Shown: in pieces, positions 8,492 through 16,821 of the stretch
Layout of the letters: each line of letters starts with the position of its first letter
How positions within the stretch are numbered: the stretch's first letter is position 1
Origin: Shewanella sp. MBTL60-007
GTDB taxonomy: Bacteria > Pseudomonadota > Gammaproteobacteria > Enterobacterales > Shewanellaceae
Length of the DNA stretch: 32,967 nt
Reading direction: 5' to 3'
Assembly: GCF_019654915.1 (NCBI RefSeq)
Contig: NZ_BPET01000064.1
Location: 1-32,967, forward strand
Program-made: the position numbers and the translations under genes
The notes under the pieces: generated by a model
What the model was told of the DNA's origin: nothing
The model's input: only the letters and a program-made list of their open reading frames with translations
Database searches by the model: none

Positions 8492-9213
8492 GCGCTTGCC
8501 TCTTCTGCTCCTTGAATTGTTGTCACCTGTTCGTTTTGCTTCTCACTTAAACAGCCTGAATCCATAATAAATTGGCGCTGACAACGGCTTGCTAACTCCA
8601 TATCGTGAGTCACCAACACTAAGGTTGTATCACTCTCACGGTTAAGTTCAAACAGCATATCGGCGATCTTATCGCTATTAGCTGAGTCAAGGTTACCCGT
8701 TGGCTCATCGGCAAATAGCACCTTAGGTTCACAAATAAAAGCTCTAGCAATAGCAACCCTTTGTTGCTCACCGCCGGATAGTTGATTAGGAAAATGGCTC
8801 AAACGATGACTTAACCCCACTCGCTCTAGCATCGCCTCGGCCTTCTCTTTAGCCTTAGTTATACCTGCAAGTTCGGCGGGTAACATCACATTCTCTAGTG
8901 CATTTAGAGTATCGACCAACATAAAAGACTGAAAAATAAAACTGACTTTCTGTTTACGTAAGGATGCCTTACTCTCTTCATTGAGATCTTCTAAGGCAAC
9001 ACCATCAAGTTTTATCGAACCACTAGTGGGAGAGTCTAATGCAGCAAGTAAGCCTAGCAAGGTTGACTTACCCGAACCCGATGGGCCAAGAATAGCCACA
9101 CTCTCGCCGTGCTTGACATCCATATTGATGCCGTTGAGGATAGTCAGTAGACCCTCTTGAGTAACAACAGATTTAACTAGGTGGCTTACAGTTATGGCGC
9201 TATTTTCAGACAT
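8482..9213 (-). CDS. ybbA: ABC transporter ATP-binding protein YbbA
   Basis: 243 residues from ATG 9213. It has Walker A GPSGSGKST (43-51), Q-loop Gln95, signature LSGGE (145-149), Walker B VLFADE (165-170) and switch His203, all intact. It belongs to the LolD/MacB-type subfamily (FtsE-like), which powers FtsX-fold permeases, here YbbP. AAGGA about 6 nt upstream of ATG 9213 favours this start over a TTG 21 nt earlier, and E. coli YbbA begins at the same point. Its first 20 nt overlap the divergent tesA coding region. Confidence 0.92.
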   Translation of the reverse strand: MSENSAITVSHLVKSVVTQEGLLTILNGINMDVKHGESVAILGPSGSGKSTLLGLLAALDSPTSGSIKLDGVALEDLNEESKASLRKQKVSFIFQSFMLVDTLNALENVMLPAELAGITKAKEKAEAMLERVGLSHRLSHFPNQLSGGEQQRVAIARAFICEPKVLFADEPTGNLDSANSDKIADMLFELNRESDTTLVLVTHDMELASRCQRQFIMDSGCLSEKQNEQVTTIQGAEEASAWS

Positions 9214-9823
9214 AGATTCCTTCTTAGGCTTCAAGAGCCGACTCGGCGGCTTAGCCTTATTATTAATTTTCAGCAGTTTTAAACTGAGTGCTGCCCCTAT
9301 ATTAATCCTAGGTGATAGCCTAAGTGCAAGTTATGGCATGCCCGAAGATCAGGGTTGGGTACAATTATTACGCGAAAAAATGCCCGAGCACAGCATCATA
9401 AACGGTTCAGTTAGCGGTGAAACCTCCGCAGGAGGACTGCGCCGACTCCCCGCGCTGCTTGAGTCGACGCAGCCTGAGTTACTGTTAGTCGAGCTTGGTG
9501 GCAACGATGGCTTACGGGGTTTTCCACCTAAACAATTGAAAAACAATCTTACAAAAATCATCGAACTGGCAAAGGAGCAAGAGGTAAAAATTCTGCTCAG
9601 TGAAATCATGGTACCACCTAACTATGGTCCAAGATACGCATCACAAATTAGTGCTATTTATAAAGAGCTTGCAGAAGAACATGAGGTTACTCTAATGCCA
9701 TTTTTTATGGAACAGATCGTCACCGACTCTTCTCTCATGCAAAGAGATGGCATCCACCCCAATCAAAAAGCACAACCTGCAATTGCAGAGTTTATGTTGC
9801 CATGGTTTGAACAGGCTTTATAA
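9194..9823 (+). CDS. tesA: Periplasmic acyl-CoA thioesterase I / lysophospholipase TesA
   Basis: 209 residues (E. coli TesA 208 with signal). An SGNH hydrolase: GDSLS with nucleophile Ser42, oxyanion Gly75 (SGETS) and Asn104 (GGND), and catalytic Asp185/His188 in DGIHPN. The signal peptide spans about 1-33, with a long basic n-region and cleavage near LSA-AP, giving periplasmic thioesterase, lysophospholipase and esterase activity. There is no ATG or GTG between 9194 and the hydrophobic core, and AGGTGG lies about 10 nt upstream, so ATG 9194 is chosen. That makes the 5' end overlap divergent ybbA by 20 nt, which is unusual. Each promoter must lie inside the other gene. Confidence 0.92.
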   Translation: MALFSDIDSFLGFKSRLGGLALLLIFSSFKLSAAPILILGDSLSASYGMPEDQGWVQLLREKMPEHSIINGSVSGETSAGGLRRLPALLESTQPELLLVELGGNDGLRGFPPKQLKNNLTKIIELAKEQEVKILLSEIMVPPNYGPRYASQISAIYKELAEEHEVTLMPFFMEQIVTDSSLMQRDGIHPNQKAQPAIAEFMLPWFEQAL

Positions 9824-9878
9824 TCATCTACAAATCATTGCACAACCTAGTTTTTTAGTTAAACCCTAAACTATGTAT

Positions 9879-9909
9879 TTGTACCGTAAAATGCTGGCAT
9901 CCGTATAAT
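9879..9909 (+). promoter_or_regulatory. Sigma-70 promoter candidate of the DUF481 gene
   Basis: A perfect -10 TATAAT (9904-9909) is preceded by TTGTAC (9879-9884) at 19 bp, longer than ideal. The predicted start is near 9916, about 38 nt before the ATG. Confidence 0.5.
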
Positions 9910-9953
9910 AAAGCCAGCCACAGGGGTATTAATACCATTTCAGGGAGAGATAA

Positions 9954-11078
9954 ATGGAACCCCATATGCGCTATTCTCTTATTGCGGCGGCTTGTTTCGC
10001 TGCCATCAGCTCCGCTTCTGCAAACTCGGCAGAGCCCACCGCACAAATCAGCCCCGTAGCCCCAAAGGAGCAATCGTTAAAGCCCGAACAAGTTTATCCT
10101 CCTGTAGACAGCAAATATGACTGGTTGCAACTGACCTCATTAGAGCTATTAAAAGGTGAAATTAAAAACCTTTATGATGACAAACTAGAGTTTGAGAGTG
10201 ATGAGCTCGATACGGTGTTTATCGACTGGGACGATGTGAAAGTACTGCAAAGTAGCGGCATCGTTAGTATTGGCTTTACAGATCTAAGCACTAAAACAGG
10301 TCATTTATTAGTTGAGAATGGTAAGTCTTATATTGATGGTGAAGAGTTTGATAACTCTCAAATCATGACCATTATTGCTGGTGACCAATCAGAAGCTAAC
10401 TACTGGTCCAGTAAAATCACCCTCGGTGCTAACTTCCGTAGCGGCAATACAGACCAGATAGATTACAGTGCATTAGCTAAAACCATGCGCCGCACAACAG
10501 AGTCACGCTTCAACCTAGACTACATTGGCAACTACTCTAAAACCGATGGTGAAAACCGCATTAATAATCATCGTATTAACACTAACTTTGACTGGTTTAT
10601 CTCTAAACAGTTCTACTTAAGACCTGTGTTTGCCGAGATCTATAAAGATCCCTTCTCAAACATTGACTACCGAGTCACGGTCGGTTCGGGTTTGGGTTAT
10701 AACATCATAGATAACTCAAAAACGGAATGGAGCATCAGTGGCGGTCCTGCATATACTTACACTCGATTCGACGAAGTTACCGACAATGAAGAGATCGATG
10801 ATGATAGTGCAGCAATGGTAATAGAAACGGTTTATGACACCGAGATCACCAGTGATATCGACTTCAATACCTTATACCGAATTCAATATGGTAATGAAAA
10901 GTCAGGTGGCTATACCCACCATGCAATTGCCACGCTTGAGATTGAACTAACCAGCATCTTCGATCTCGACCTTTCTTTTGTTTGGGATCGCATCAATAAC
11001 CCACAACCAGATGCAAATGGCTTTATCCCTAAACAAGATGATTACCAATTCATCGTTGGTTTTGGTATTGATCTTTAG
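9954..11078 (+). CDS. DUF481 (YdiY-like) outer-membrane protein
   Basis: 374 residues. Signal peptide at about 5-26 (AAACFAAISSASA), giving an exported protein. Residues about 40-115 form a small beta domain (LTSLELLKGEIKNLYDDKLEFE...DWDDVKVL) typical of proteins that precede a DUF481 barrel. From about 150 to the C-terminus, alternating amphipathic strands (ITLGANFRSGNTDQIDYS, FNLDYIGNYSKTDGENRINNH, YDTEITSDIDFNTLYRIQY) end in FIVGFGIDL, a barrel-like terminus. The DUF481 family includes E. coli YdiY. Function unknown; salt- or acid-response roles have been suggested for relatives. GGGAGAG about 5 nt before ATG 9954 selects this start over the ATG at 9966. Monocistronic, with its own promoter and terminator. 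Confidence 0.85.
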   Translation: MEPHMRYSLIAAACFAAISSASANSAEPTAQISPVAPKEQSLKPEQVYPPVDSKYDWLQLTSLELLKGEIKNLYDDKLEFESDELDTVFIDWDDVKVLQSSGIVSIGFTDLSTKTGHLLVENGKSYIDGEEFDNSQIMTIIAGDQSEANYWSSKITLGANFRSGNTDQIDYSALAKTMRRTTESRFNLDYIGNYSKTDGENRINNHRINTNFDWFISKQFYLRPVFAEIYKDPFSNIDYRVTVGSGLGYNIIDNSKTEWSISGGPAYTYTRFDEVTDNEEIDDDSAAMVIETVYDTEITSDIDFNTLYRIQYGNEKSGGYTHHAIATLEIELTSIFDLDLSFVWDRINNPQPDANGFIPKQDDYQFIVGFGIDL

Positions 11079-11111
11079 CCAACCGCTCATTAGGTTGAAA
11101 GCTCTACTTTG

Positions 11112-11150
11112 AAAATTCCCGCTATCTATCGTAGCGGGAATTTTTTTATT
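11112..11150 (+). terminator. Strong rho-independent terminator after the DUF481 gene
   Basis: AAAATTCCCGCTA (11112-11124) pairs with TAGCGGGAATTTT (11132-11144) around a 7-nt loop, and a T-run to 11147 follows on the plus strand. Confidence 0.9.
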
Positions 11151-11160
11151 CTCACTTAAC

Positions 11161-11358
11161 TGATACCAATTAGTACAAATATTTGATCGCTCCGCGAGAG
11201 TTTATCGGCACAGAGACAAGCTCATCAATCGCTCCTCGATAACTGCTCCTGCGCTGCAAAGCTTCACAAGGGAGCTACCATCCTTTCAGCTATTCGCCTT
11301 GAATAAGTTTGCCAAAAAACGCTCTGAGTAGATCAACCTCTTACACTGATTGGTGTAA
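11161..11358. repeat. MITE-like dispersed repeat, copy 1
   Basis: Positions 11170-11257 align without gaps to 30599-30686 at about 68 of 88 bases (77% by hand count). The element begins GATACCAATTAGTACAA (11162-11178) and ends TTACACTGATTGGTGTA (11341-11357). These are imperfect inverted repeats of each other (12 of 17), suggesting a roughly 200-bp non-autonomous element. It has no coding capacity and lies between the DUF481 terminator and the beta-helix gene. Shewanella and related marine genomes carry many similar intergenic repeats (recollection, not checked). Confidence 0.6.
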
Positions 11359-11523
11359 CCCCATGAAGTTAAACTACTTTACATTTCTAAAATTGGCAAA
11401 AAGTTAGATTAGACGACACAAAGTAAAATCGTCACAAAGCGTCGAGACCATTAATTACCCGCCACAATTCGGTAAAATTATTAGTCAATTTCTCAAGCAG
11501 ACTTAAATCCATACACCTGTTTT

Positions 11524-11543
11524 AATGTGACCTTGTTCACATT
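11524..11543. promoter_or_regulatory. CRP binding site
   Basis: AATGTGACCTTGTTCACATT is a 20-bp palindrome with the core TGTGA-N6-TCACA, matching the CRP consensus in both halves. It is centred 168 bp before the ATG of the beta-helix/dihaem gene. A weaker second candidate (TTGAC-N6-TCACA) is at 11623-11638. No clear -10/-35 pair was found between them. In Shewanella, CRP is a major activator of anaerobic respiratory genes (known for S. oneidensis), which fits a cytochrome target. Confidence 0.7.
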
Positions 11544-11701
11544 AATTTTCAAGTAGTAAGCCTTGCTTATGCGTTTAACCTCCTACCAAAAACACAATTG
11601 ATAACACAATGTTAGTTAATTGTTGACCACATTTCACATTGCTTATCTTGTACGCCAGTGCAATCTAGTAGTCGCATAATAAAAATAAATTTGGAGACGC
11701 T

Positions 11702-14356
11702 ATGCTCAACAAGAAACCTTCATGGCTTATGCCAACCTTACTTGCCAGCGCTGTAGCAATAAGCCTAGGGGCTTGTTCATCAGACGATGACGAAACCAAC
11801 GTAGTCGAAGAAGACACAGGCGTTGTCACACCGACGCCAGAGCCGGACCCTAGCTTCCCTGATGGCGCTATCATGGTTGAAGACGGTGAAAACCTCACCA
11901 TCCGTATTCAAGAGGCCCTAATTAATGCACAAAGCGGCGACGTTATCGTGCTACCTAAAGGGAATTTTGAGATCGAATCGACGCTACTGTTTGACGGCGA
12001 TGTCGACGGTGACGGTAGTTACGCAAAAAATGTCACCATCATGGGATATGGCATGGAAGAGACGGTTCTTGACTTCTCTAAGGCAAACTCCGGTGACGGT
12101 ATATTCGTTCAGAATGCACTCAATATTATCATTCAAGACCTTTCGGTCAACGAAGCCAAAAACAACGGTATTAAGCTTAAAAACACCAATGGCATTATTC
12201 TTCGTCGACTCGCTACGGTTTGGGAAGGTGAGCTAGATGAAGGTAATGGCGCTTACGGTCTTTACCCTGTTGAATGTGAGAACATTCTAATTGAAGATAC
12301 TTATGTTCGTGGTAGCGCCGATGCGGGGATCTATGTCGGCCAGTCTGAATATATTGTCGTACGACGTAATATCGCCAAAGAAAACGTAGCCGGTATTGAG
12401 ATTGAAAACTCCAAATATGCCGACGTATATGACAACGAAGCCATGGGTAATACAGGTGGTATTTTGGTATTCGACCTACCTATTGGCAACCATAGATACG
12501 GCTCGAGTGTGCGGATCTTTAATAACAAAGTCTACGATAACAATACCAAGAACTTTGCCAACGCCTCTGCCAACCCGGCAGGTGTACATATCGTTCCACC
12601 AGGAACCGGTATGATTATTCTCTCTACCGATGATGTGGAGATCTTTAACAACGAGATCACCAATCACGATACCATGGGTGTGACTATCTCAAGCTTCTTT
12701 ATCGCCGAGCCAAATATTGAGACTTTCGTCGCTAACTATGGTCAACCCGGTCAACCGATTGAAGATGGCTGGCGTCCAACGCCCCGTAATATCTATCTGC
12801 ACGATAACGTGATTGAAGGCTATGGTCAGAAGCCAAATGGATACCTTATCGATGACATCATCAAAGGTTACCTGTTCACCCATGGCCAATTTCCTGGCGT
12901 ACTTTATGATGGTTTAGGTGAGTTGCTCTCCAATAACGGTACCGCAGCGTACCTTGGCTTGCAGGAACTACCTTTTGCAGCAGATGGCAGTGATAACATC
13001 TGTGCCAGCAATAACGGCGATGTCTCCTTTGGTCGTCTGTATGCAAACGACAATACCGATATGGCCAGTCCCGAGTTCCTATTTGAGAAGACTCAAACCG
13101 ATATTATGGATTGCCAGCAGGTGAGCCTTCCAGTTCATACTGTGACATTTGGCGAGCAGATTTTCGGTTGTGGTGTTGATGACGATACAGAGGGTTGTGA
13201 CGGTGGTAACCTCGTTGGTGGCGGTGGCAGCATAGGCGAAGGTGAAGGTGGCCTAGATGGCGATGGAGATCTCAGTCTGTGTAAGGCTGAAGGCTCAAAT
13301 GCCTCTTGGGACGCGCTACTTAAAGCCAACTGCCCTAACCTGTCTGACTACAACCTATTCGCCGATATGAAGAACCCAACGGACGCACCGAACTCTGGCG
13401 GTATGCCTTACGACATGAATACTCAGCTATTTACCGATTATTCGAGTAAGTATCGCTATGTATTTATACCAGAAGGTCAAAAAGCTAACTACTCAGAGAA
13501 TGAGTCATTTGAGTTCCCTGTAGGCAGCGTTATCGTGAAGTCTTTTGCCCTACCCGCTGACACAAGCAAGCGCGGTATTGCAAACGAGGATTTAGTTGAA
13601 ACACGCCTATTGATCAAGCGTGAAACTGGTTGGACTGCACTACCTTATGTTTGGAATGCTGAAAAGTCTGACGCTGTTTTGGCTAAAGCGGGAGCGATTC
13701 AAGGCAAGAGCGTGATGCATAATGGCGAAGACATGGAGTTTGACTATGTCGTGCCCAGCATGAACCAATGTAAACAGTGTCACCAGTTAAAAGCCGACGC
13801 TGACAGCCCAGCTAAGTTCGCCCCTATCGGCACTAAGGCCCGTAATCTCAATAAGGATTACACCTACAGTGATGGCAGTATGAACCAGCTACTTAAATGG
13901 CAAGCTGCAGGCATATTACAAGGCCTACCAGAGCTAGCAAGTATTGATGCAGTACCTGCCTTTAATGATGGCGATGAAGTCAACCTTGCCCAGATGTCTG
14001 ATGCGGACCTAATGAAAACGGCTAAGGGTTACTTAGACATCAACTGTGCCCACTGTCATCGCCCAGAAGGCAACGCTTCAAACACAGGCTTAAAGCTTGA
14101 GTACTGGAGAGCCTACGATGAAGATGCAGGTTTATCACATGGTACGTGTAAGTCGCCTGTTGCCTACGGTGGTGGTTCACTTGGTTTTGATATCGTCCCT
14201 GGTAGCCCTGAAGAGTCGATTCTGCACTTTAGAATGGAGTCGAATGATCCAGGTGACAGAATGCCAGAAATTGGCCGTAGCCTATCCCATGCTGAGGGTG
14301 TTGCCCTTATCAATGAATGGATTAAGCGCCTACCTCAAGCAAGCTGTTCTAACTAG
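11702..14356 (+). CDS. Lipoprotein: beta-helix domain fused to dihaem cytochrome c domain
   Basis: 884 residues. Lipoprotein signal with lipobox LGAC, lipid Cys25. An acidic and Pro-rich linker runs to about 55. A right-handed parallel beta-helix spans about 65-330, with repeated N-G-I/xDN elements (GIKLKNTNGIILRRL, AGIYVGQSEYIVVRRN, AGIEIENSKYADVYDN). A Gly-rich linker follows (501-523). The C-terminal domain (about 527-882) has haem motifs CKQCH (690-694) and CAHCH (782-786) and a likely axial Met854 in DRMPEIGRS. The C-terminal part matches what I recall as the SO2930/HNE_0200 dihaem family (TIGR03806) and the helix its companion (TIGR03805), usually separate genes; here they are one chain. 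GGAG sits 7 nt before ATG 11702. Probably an envelope-anchored redox protein; substrate unknown. Confidence 0.85.
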   Translation: MLNKKPSWLMPTLLASAVAISLGACSSDDDETNVVEEDTGVVTPTPEPDPSFPDGAIMVEDGENLTIRIQEALINAQSGDVIVLPKGNFEIESTLLFDGDVDGDGSYAKNVTIMGYGMEETVLDFSKANSGDGIFVQNALNIIIQDLSVNEAKNNGIKLKNTNGIILRRLATVWEGELDEGNGAYGLYPVECENILIEDTYVRGSADAGIYVGQSEYIVVRRNIAKENVAGIEIENSKYADVYDNEAMGNTGGILVFDLPIGNHRYGSSVRIFNNKVYDNNTKNFANASANPAGVHIVPPGTGMIILSTDDVEIFNNEITNHDTMGVTISSFFIAEPNIETFVANYGQPGQPIEDGWRPTPRNIYLHDNVIEGYGQKPNGYLIDDIIKGYLFTHGQFPGVLYDGLGELLSNNGTAAYLGLQELPFAADGSDNICASNNGDVSFGRLYANDNTDMASPEFLFEKTQTDIMDCQQVSLPVHTVTFGEQIFGCGVDDDTEGCDGGNLVGGGGSIGEGEGGLDGDGDLSLCKAEGSNASWDALLKANCPNLSDYNLFADMKNPTDAPNSGGMPYDMNTQLFTDYSSKYRYVFIPEGQKANYSENESFEFPVGSVIVKSFALPADTSKRGIANEDLVETRLLIKRETGWTALPYVWNAEKSDAVLAKAGAIQGKSVMHNGEDMEFDYVVPSMNQCKQCHQLKADADSPAKFAPIGTKARNLNKDYTYSDGSMNQLLKWQAAGILQGLPELASIDAVPAFNDGDEVNLAQMSDADLMKTAKGYLDINCAHCHRPEGNASNTGLKLEYWRAYDEDAGLSHGTCKSPVAYGGGSLGFDIVPGSPEESILHFRMESNDPGDRMPEIGRSLSHAEGVALINEWIKRLPQASCSN

Positions 14357-14420
14357 AAGGCTAGTACTAAGTCATGAGATGAGAGCCAATCTAATTATTT
14401 AGCTAAGCACTCATCACTAT

Positions 14421-14448
14421 AAAAGGCCGGGAACTCCCGGCCTTTTTT
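14421..14448 (+). terminator. Terminator between the two dihaem genes
   Basis: AAAAGGCCGGG (14421-14431) and CCCGGCCTTTT (14436-14446) pair around a 4-nt loop, and the T-run continues to 14448. It would limit transcription of the downstream paralogue to read-through or to a promoter in the 32 bp after it. Confidence 0.9.
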
Positions 14449-14480
14449 CTAACACCAAAATAGATAATCCTAGGTGCTGT

Positions 14481-15659
14481 ATGCGTAAACTCATTCTACC
14501 TACCCTACTCATGCCTTTAATTAGCTGTGGCGGCTCTGACGATTCAGCCGAAGCCGTTCCACAACCTGAAACGCCGAGCGTCACTCCTGACCCTACACCC
14601 GATCCCACACCAAGCTCAGCCTGTGAAGCGAACACCAGCGAGGTTAACTGGGATGCACTTATGAATGAAGATTGCGAGTCCTTGGCACAATATGGTCTGT
14701 TTATCGATCCCAGTATTCCAACAGACTCTCCTGTTTCACCAGGGATCCCGTACCAATTGTCCACTGAGCTCTTCTCTAACTATGCCAGTAAACATCGTTT
14801 CATCTTCGTTCCCGAAGGTAAAACCCTTAGCTATGACGCCAAAGCGACCTTCGATATGCCAGTTGGGACAGTTCTAGTCAAAAGCTTCTCTTTACCCTTT
14901 GATACTCAAGTCATCGGCGCCAACAATGAGGTACTTATCGAGACACGATTGCTTATCCACAGAGAGACTGGCTGGACAACCCTGCCCTATATCTGGCAAG
15001 ACGGAGAAGCATTGCTGCAAGTCGCAGGTAAAGATATCGCTCATAGCCTAAACCACCAAGGTGAGCGCCAAAGCTTCGATTACCATGTCCCGAGTAGAGC
15101 CGAATGTAAGCTATGTCATCAAACGAGTGCAGACAACAGTCGTATTGAGCCTATCGGGTTAAAAGCCCACCTACTTAATCGCCCCATAGTCCACCAAGGT
15201 AACGAGCTCAATCAATTGCTACTGTGGCAGCGACTTGGATTACTTAACGGCCTGCCAGAGCTTGCTCAGGTTGGCAAGACCTATGACATTTTTGACGAGT
15301 CTGCGGCGTTAACGGTAAGAGCCAAAGGTTATTTAGATATCAATTGCGCCCACTGCCACAACCCACAGGGTTTTGCCAGCATATCAGGGTTAAGATTGGG
15401 GTTTTATGTGGATCATACTAGCTTTGAATATGGGATCTGTAAGCAACCTCCCGGTTGGGACGGCGGCGCAAAGGGCTTGTCTTATGACATCATTCCTGGT
15501 GATGGTGAGCATTCGATACTCGTCTACAGGCAGGAGTTAAATGAGCCTAAAGACAGAATGCCACCGATAGGCCGCAGTATCGCTCATACTGATGCCGTAG
15601 CTCTCATAGAACAGTGGATTGATCAAATGGCGCCTGAGCTTGGTAACTGCCAACAATAA
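14481..15659 (+). CDS. Dihaem c-type cytochrome lipoprotein (SO2930-like)
   Basis: 392 residues. Lipoprotein signal with lipobox LISC (lipid Cys16), then a Thr/Pro/Asp-rich tether (about 25-45). A single dihaem domain follows with CKLCH (209-213), CAHCH (289-293) and Met360 in DRMPPIGRS. It aligns end to end with the C-terminal half of the preceding protein: NWDAL/SWDAL start, ETRLLIxRETGWT, GYLDINCAHCH, Cys pairs near both ends. The two therefore arose by duplication, here without the beta-helix. Only a weak AGGT ribosome binding site precedes ATG 14481. It ends 15 bp from the convergent AraC gene without a clear terminator. Likely an envelope-anchored electron-transfer protein; partner unknown. 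Confidence 0.85.
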   Translation: MRKLILPTLLMPLISCGGSDDSAEAVPQPETPSVTPDPTPDPTPSSACEANTSEVNWDALMNEDCESLAQYGLFIDPSIPTDSPVSPGIPYQLSTELFSNYASKHRFIFVPEGKTLSYDAKATFDMPVGTVLVKSFSLPFDTQVIGANNEVLIETRLLIHRETGWTTLPYIWQDGEALLQVAGKDIAHSLNHQGERQSFDYHVPSRAECKLCHQTSADNSRIEPIGLKAHLLNRPIVHQGNELNQLLLWQRLGLLNGLPELAQVGKTYDIFDESAALTVRAKGYLDINCAHCHNPQGFASISGLRLGFYVDHTSFEYGICKQPPGWDGGAKGLSYDIIPGDGEHSILVYRQELNEPKDRMPPIGRSIAHTDAVALIEQWIDQMAPELGNCQQ

Positions 15660-15674
15660 TCAACGCTAAGCCCT

Positions 15675-16709
15675 TTACTCACCGCGAGTTAAAGGGCGGT
15701 TAAGACGGTGAAAGTAGCCTGGAGGATGGCCAATCCAGTGTTTAAAGCTTTGTCTAAAATGGCTCACATCACCAAAACCCATCAGATCTGAGATTTCATC
15801 TATGGAGTAATCGCTAGTTAAAATCAAATCTATTGCCATCTGACAGCGCACCTGATCCACCAACTTCTGATAACTGGTATTAGCCGAAGCGAGTCTTCGC
15901 CTGAGGGTTCTAGCGCTGATATTTTGCAGTTCGGCCATCGCCTCCATACTCGGTAATTCAGGCGCCAGCTCTCTTAATATTGCCAAGATCTGCGATATAT
16001 AGGAGTTCGAGCTCTCGGTTCCTAGTTTCACCGCTGCATGTTCGAAAGAGTAAGTCACGGGCAGCGCTAAATAACGGTGCTCAATTGACCACTCGAAAAA
16101 TTCACTATCAAATATAATATCGGCCCCAGTCTGCGCAGATAAGAATTCAACCTCTCGCACTGGTTCTGCTAAGGCAATATGGGAGACTCGAATATTCTCT
16201 CCGGTAAGCTCTTTAGCAAAAGCCAACAGGGAACAAATACTGTGTTGGAATTGAAAACTATAACGCTCTACATCGACTTTATTAGTATTTAACCACCGGA
16301 CATACAAGCGTCCATCGACATTCATTAATAAGTTATCCGAGAAGCTACCCACTAATTCGGGGTGAGAAATCGCAAACTGTAAACACTCACCTAAGGTGTC
16401 AAATTTTGCCAGATGAGGTAACAATACATCAAGTTGGGCAACTTTATAACTTGATGCAGCTTTGGCGGCGGTTTCGGGATCAGAGCTAAGTTGTCGCACA
16501 TAGTTCATTGCATAATCAACCTGCCACACATAGACAAACTGACTCACCATCAACTCCGATTCACCTATACCAATGTCGCTGTAGAGGCGCTCAACAACCT
16601 CATTGGCAAAGTTCTGCTTCAGGTAACGAAACAGATTCTTTAGCTCGTACGCTGGATAGGACTGATCTCCTACCCGAATATGAGGTTTATAGCTACAGGT
16701 TTGATTCAT
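15675..16709 (-). CDS. AraC-family transcriptional regulator
   Basis: 344 residues. The N-terminal ligand-binding domain (about 20-210) is of the Arabinose_bd type (PF12625) seen in OruR/ArgR-like AraC regulators. The C-terminal double helix-turn-helix (about 245-338) includes MEAMAELQNISARTLRRRL (first HTH) and the AraC signature SIDEISDLMGFGDVSHFRQSFKHWIGHPPGYF (second HTH). The gene converges on the dihaem gene, so it is a candidate regulator of the locus. The effector cannot be read. An FNR-type box lies 17-30 nt upstream of ATG 16709, suggesting oxygen-dependent control of the regulator itself. The ribosome binding site is poor. Confidence 0.9.
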   Translation of the reverse strand: MNQTCSYKPHIRVGDQSYPAYELKNLFRYLKQNFANEVVERLYSDIGIGESELMVSQFVYVWQVDYAMNYVRQLSSDPETAAKAASSYKVAQLDVLLPHLAKFDTLGECLQFAISHPELVGSFSDNLLMNVDGRLYVRWLNTNKVDVERYSFQFQHSICSLLAFAKELTGENIRVSHIALAEPVREVEFLSAQTGADIIFDSEFFEWSIEHRYLALPVTYSFEHAAVKLGTESSNSYISQILAILRELAPELPSMEAMAELQNISARTLRRRLASANTSYQKLVDQVRCQMAIDLILTSDYSIDEISDLMGFGDVSHFRQSFKHWIGHPPGYFHRLNRPLTRGE

Positions 16710-16725
16710 CTAACACGGTGATAAA

Positions 16726-16739
16726 TTGATCTTTATCAA
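16726..16739. promoter_or_regulatory. FNR/EtrA box
   Basis: TTGATCTTTATCAA matches the FNR consensus TTGAT-N4-ATCAA at all ten specified bases. Read rightward, it is centred about 40 bp before the start expected from a -10-like TAGAAT (16760-16765), the spacing of a class II activated promoter. Read leftward, it lies immediately before the araC start and could repress that gene. FNR-family proteins (EtrA in Shewanella) respond to oxygen through a 4Fe-4S cluster. Confidence 0.7.
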
Positions 16740-16821
16740 CATTTTTAACGGATCTAAATTAGAATTGGTAGCCTTTTATTAATTTTAACTTAATTTTATT
16801 TACACACGGTTAACAGGACGT

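Noticed and set aside
12470..12670. Antisense ORFs inside the beta-helix gene
   Set aside because: Shadows of a strongly supported coding region.
13204..13270. Frameshift or assembly join inside the 884-aa protein at the Gly-rich linker
   Set aside because: The frame is continuous, the linker composition is plausible, and both flanking domains are intact in the same frame.
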